DNA of 64,000 bases, from assembly GCF_050624435.1 (NCBI RefSeq), contig NC_134530.1, positions 143,322,721 to 143,386,720 of the forward strand, given 5' to 3'. The position numbers were made by a program, and so were the translations under genes. The notes under the pieces were generated by a model. The model was not told the DNA's origin and searched no databases. It saw only the letters and a list, made by a program, of their open reading frames with translations. Source of the DNA: Tenrec ecaudatus. Taxonomy: Eukaryota > Chordata > Mammalia > Afrosoricida > Tenrecidae. Below are positions 61,052 through 64,000 of the stretch, in pieces; the first letter of the stretch is position 1, and each line of letters opens with the position of its first letter.

Positions 61052-61170
61052 GAGCCTGGGTGGCACCATGGTTAAGCTCTTGCCTGCTAACTGAAAGGCT
61101 GGTGGTTCAAATCCAGGGAAAGATGTTGGCAGTCTACTACCATAAAGATTCGCAGCCTTGGAAAACAATA
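61052..61170 (+). repeat. AfroSINE, 3'-truncated
   Basis: GGAGCCTGGGTGGCACCATG head and CATAAAGATTCGCAGCCTTG. Confidence 0.82.
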
Positions 61171-61311
61171 CAGGATCTGGCAGCTGAAGCACGGTGAACG
61201 CAGTGGGTGCCACAACCGGAGCCAGCAGCCAGGAGTTCCCATAGACATGGAGCAAACCTCTGAAAGAGGCTCAGGCATCACTTCAGGGTGCCCAAATAGT
61301 CAGTTACATTT

Positions 61312-61516
61312 CCAGGAAGTCCTCTGTTGGATAGTGGTTATGCACCGGGCTGCTAACTGCAAGGCCAGCAGTTTGAAAACAGCAGCCACTTCGAGGGAGA
61401 AAAATGAAGCTTTCTACTCCCTTAAGGAGTTGTGGTCTCAGAAATCCACAGGAACAGTTCTAGCTTGTCCTGTAGGGTTGCTATGAGTTACAATGAACTC
61501 TATGGCAGTGTCATCT
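61312..61516 (+). repeat. AfroSINE
   Basis: GGGCTGCTAACTGCAAGGCC, GGTCTCAGAAATCCACAGG and GAACTCTATGGCAGTG. Confidence 0.85.
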
Positions 61517-61544
61517 TATTGGATTCAATGAAGTCCTGTTTGCC

Positions 61545-61640
61545 AAGCCTTTAGAAAATAAAAGATTTACAGTCTTGGAAACCCTGTGAGGCAATTCTAC
61601 ACCAGCCAAGGGTCTCTATGGGTCAGAATGGATGTGGCCA
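61545..61640 (+). repeat. AfroSINE tail fragment
   Basis: TTTACAGTCTTGGAAACCC and TCTATGGGTCAGAATGGAT. Confidence 0.65.
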
Positions 61641-61957
61641 CTGTGGGTGGGTTTTCTGGGGGCAGTTCTTATTAGACAGTTACGGGCACAGTTAGTTGTG
61701 AAGTTTCTGTGTCTTCAACTAGAAATAGAATGCCAGCCCCAGGAGGCAAGGACCAGGTCTGTCTGCTCATTGCCAGGCCTCCAGGCTCCAACAGGGCTCA
61801 AATCAGGAACAAACAAACCAACCGAATAGGTTCCAAGGCAGAATCCCAAACCCACAGGGCAGATGTGCTAAGGGTACTAGACACAATTTGAGATCAGAGA
61901 TGAGGAGAATCAGCATGAGGGTATGTCAGTGAATGGTGTGTGATAGAAAACCAAAAA

Positions 61958-62122
61958 GCCAGAACAATGCTGCCGAGACTCCAAGTGACCCTCCAGAACA
62001 GAACTGCTTTCAAGATTTTCCAAGGCCGTAACTCTTTATGGGAGTAGACAGCCTCATCTTCCACTTGAGGAGCAGCTGGTGGTTTTGAACCTTTCTGTTA
62101 GCTCACCATACCAGCAGGGCTC
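61958..62122 (-). repeat. AfroSINE, head shortened
   Basis: TAACTCTTTATGGGAGTAGA, GAGGAGCAGCTGGTGGTTTT and ACCATACCAGCAGGGCTC. Confidence 0.78.
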
Positions 62123-62454
62123 TTGTACTGTAGCAAGAGCTGTATTCATGAAGAAGAAAGAATATTATGAAGGTGAAAACGAGATTGGGAGAAAGGTACA
62201 AAAATCTCAAATAAGAAAATGCCCTGGTGTTGGTTACATGGCCAGGGAGTTGGCTTCAGCTCACGGAGACCTTATGGACCCCAGAACTAAGCTCCATCCT
62301 CTCGATTGTTGGAATGCTCAGGTCCGCTGTTGTGGCGATTGTGCCACTCCATCGTTGAAGGGTTCCCTCATGTCCACATGGTGCCCTTTTACAGCGGCTG
62401 GTCTTCCCTGATGACCATGTAGACCAAAGCGTATCAGCAGTGACCACGGGGCAC

Positions 62455-62640
62455 AGGAAAGAGAATGGGGAGTTATTGCCTAGGAACCGTGAAGAGCTGT
62501 TGAGGGAAACAAATGGAAACAGATAACGGTGATGTTTACACAACACTGTGCATGTAAATGATGTCACTGACTTGAACACATGAAAATAACTGGTAAATGT
62601 TGCTTCGTATATTTCACCACATTAAAAATAGGACAAAACA
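62455..62640 (+). mobile_element. Ancient L1M-type 3' end
   Basis: GGGGAGTTATTGCCTAGGAA, GTGATGTTTACACAACACTG and ATTTCACCACATTAAAAATA follow the familiar old mammalian L1 terminus. Confidence 0.6.
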
Positions 62641-63050
62641 CAGAGATTCCAACTATTGGAAACGTCTAAGTTCAGCTGTGCAGTCCTTCTTTCCATTAAT
62701 GTATGGCACCGTGTCAGACTCTGTGAACTGGGTCAGGTGTCCCAGCACCTACATAGCCAATTATCCAGAACCCCTCCATGAGGGAGTGAGGGTGTACTAA
62801 CAAATGATTGTGTATGTATATCCAGGAGTGTGGTGTCGCACGGAGGGGACAAAGGTGTGAATCCCTCTTAGCCGTAACCAAACACTTGGAGGAAATGAGT
62901 TTGAGGGGTCAGTTGACCTAGCAGAGTCCACCAAGACAGTGCTCTCCATCCTGCTTGGGGGAGTCGTGTCTGGGATCTGCACAGCTCATGAGCAGCCGTC
63001 TAAGGTCTAGTAACTGGTCTCTCCCCGTCTGGAGGAAAGAAGGGTGATGC
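62641..63050. other. ELAPOR1 intron 3, no recognised feature
   Basis: Nothing assertable apart from an inverted GGTCA pair at 62907-62918. Confidence 0.35.
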
Positions 63051-63063
63051 AAATTGAAAGACA

Positions 63064-63183
63064 CGATGAAGAAATAAATGTACAAATGTGCTTGACACAC
63101 AATGGATACACATAATGGATGGATGGATGGATTGTGATAAGAGTTGTACGAGCCCCCAATAAAATGTTTTTTAAAAAAGAAGA
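63064..63183 (+). mobile_element. Short L1-type 3' tip with 13-bp duplication
   Basis: AAATTGAAAGACA at 63051-63063 recurs exactly at 63184-63196. The 120-bp insert ends GAGCCCCCAATAAAATG plus an A-tail. Confidence 0.9.
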
Positions 63184-63242
63184 AAATTGAAAGACATGGA
63201 AACAATTAGTCCCACTTGGAGACTGATTCCATGACCATGAGG

Positions 63243-63500
63243 CCAGAAGAACTAGATGGTGCCCGGCTACCGCTCAACTGCTCAACTGCCCAACTGCTCT
63301 GAAAGGGATCCCATGGGACAGTCCTGGATGGAGCGGGAGAAAATCATAAAAGAGACCGACTTATTGGTCAGGCAGAGACTGGTGGAGCCCTCAAGACTCT
63401 GGCCCTTCATTGCCCTCAAGTCTGGAACTGAATTCACCTCCTGGGAGAGCACTCAGCCACTGCATCTGCTTAAAGACAAAATGGGGACAGAATTACAGGG
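63243..63500 (+). mobile_element. Older afrotherian L1-type 3' UTR fragment
   Basis: CTAGATGGTGCCCGGCTACC, GATGGAGCGGGAGAAAATC and GGCAGAGACTGGTGGAGCCC resemble a 3'-UTR family I associate with elephant and tenrec L1s. Confidence 0.5.
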
Positions 63501-63784
63501 CGGACCTAGGACACATGGTCATACATTTAGAAGATCGCAATGGATGAGGCGATATAAAATGTACAGACTGTTAAATGCAAAGCTGATGATCTGCTGTTAG
63601 ACCTTGAAAACCTCTGCTTCCCAGGGCCATGTTGGAATAGCGTGGATGCAGCAGAAAAAACTTGGGCAGGTTTCCTAAAACCTCTGGACCTCACTTTTCT
63701 CATCCTAGAAATGAGGCTAAAACCCATACCCTCTCGCAGAGTGGAATGGGGGTTCAGTGAGGCGTTTGGAGTTGCTGTGACTGG

Positions 63785-63980
63785 TTGTTGTCCGATCAGT
63801 TCTGACTCAAGGAGATCCCACATGTGTCAGAGGAGAACTGTGCCCGGGGGGTGTTCAGTGCCTGATATTTCACAAGTAGATCACCAGTCTTTCTCTCCCG
63901 ACACCTCTGGGTGGGCTTTCTCCACCAACCTTAGGGCTTGCAGTTGAACGCTTAACTGTTCGTGCCACCCAGGCATCTAA
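63785..63980 (-). repeat. AfroSINE, second subtype
   Basis: TTGTCCGATCAGTTCTGACTC, AAGTAGATCACCAGTCTTTC, ACCTCTGGGTGGGCTTTCTC and GTGCCACCCAGGCA, with the longer core seen at 53995-54190. Confidence 0.75.
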
Positions 63981-64000
63981 AGGAGGTGCCAACCTGTGAA

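Noticed and set aside
62230-62420. Possible additional SINE with GGCTTCAGCTCACGGAGACC
   Set aside because: It has a vague resemblance to the AfroSINE core, but no head, box B or tail could be matched.
62907-62918. GGTCAGTTGACC as an oestrogen response element for ELAPOR1
   Set aside because: The half-sites are separated by 2 bp, not the 3 bp of a classical ERE, and the site lies deep in intron 3.
58534-64000. Search for ELAPOR1 exon 4
   Set aside because: No frame with the expected SKWVPRGDY-type start and a splice acceptor was found, so exon 4 is presumed beyond the window.

Overview
This window is nuclear DNA from a placental mammal, almost certainly an afrotherian and most likely a tenrec. 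Three things point there. More than 50 AfroSINE copies, and fragments of them, are scattered on both strands. RTE-clade LINE relics share the AfroSINE 3' tail. A 194-bp hAT MITE with SPIN-type ends lies at 33239-33432; from memory, tenrec is the afrotherian known to carry SPIN. No bacterial-type genes, CRISPR arrays or operons are present.

Only two real protein-coding genes are visible. They are divergent neighbours, as I recall for human 1p13.3. CFAP276 (C1orf194) is complete on the minus strand: five coding exons between 10527 and 1500, all with GT-AG introns and matching phases, giving 169 aa. ELAPOR1 (KIAA1324/EIG121) is on the plus strand and partial: coding exons 1-3 at 11801-11953, 55818-55938 and 58341-58533. 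They encode the first 155 residues, and the gene runs off the right edge. The two start codons are 1.27 kb apart across a CpG-rich block that holds a perfect RFX X-box, a second X-box-like site, short upstream ORFs and an embedded AfroSINE.

Layout: 1-1440 lies downstream of CFAP276. 1441-10527 is CFAP276, whose introns hold a 5'-inverted RTE LINE, an ERVL-like LTR and other LTR-like sequence. 10500-11960 is the shared promoter. 11954-55817 is the 44-kb first intron of ELAPOR1, filled with AfroSINEs, L1-type 3' ends (several with clear target-site duplications), RTE pieces, LTR relics, the SPIN MITE and microsatellites. 55818-64000 holds exons 2-3, their introns and more repeats.

The most interesting observations are: an AfroSINE tail that forms the 3' splice site of CFAP276 exon 3; the two X-box sites in the shared promoter; the SPIN MITE with 16-bp terminal repeats; an L1 nested in a SINE with a 16-bp duplication and a tandemly repeated 3' end; and an L1-derived element at 28437-30347 that joins an L1-like 5' tip to an L1-type 3' UTR with no recognisable ORF1 or ORF2 between. 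Repeat boundaries were judged by eye and are accurate to about 5-20 bp unless a duplication fixes them.
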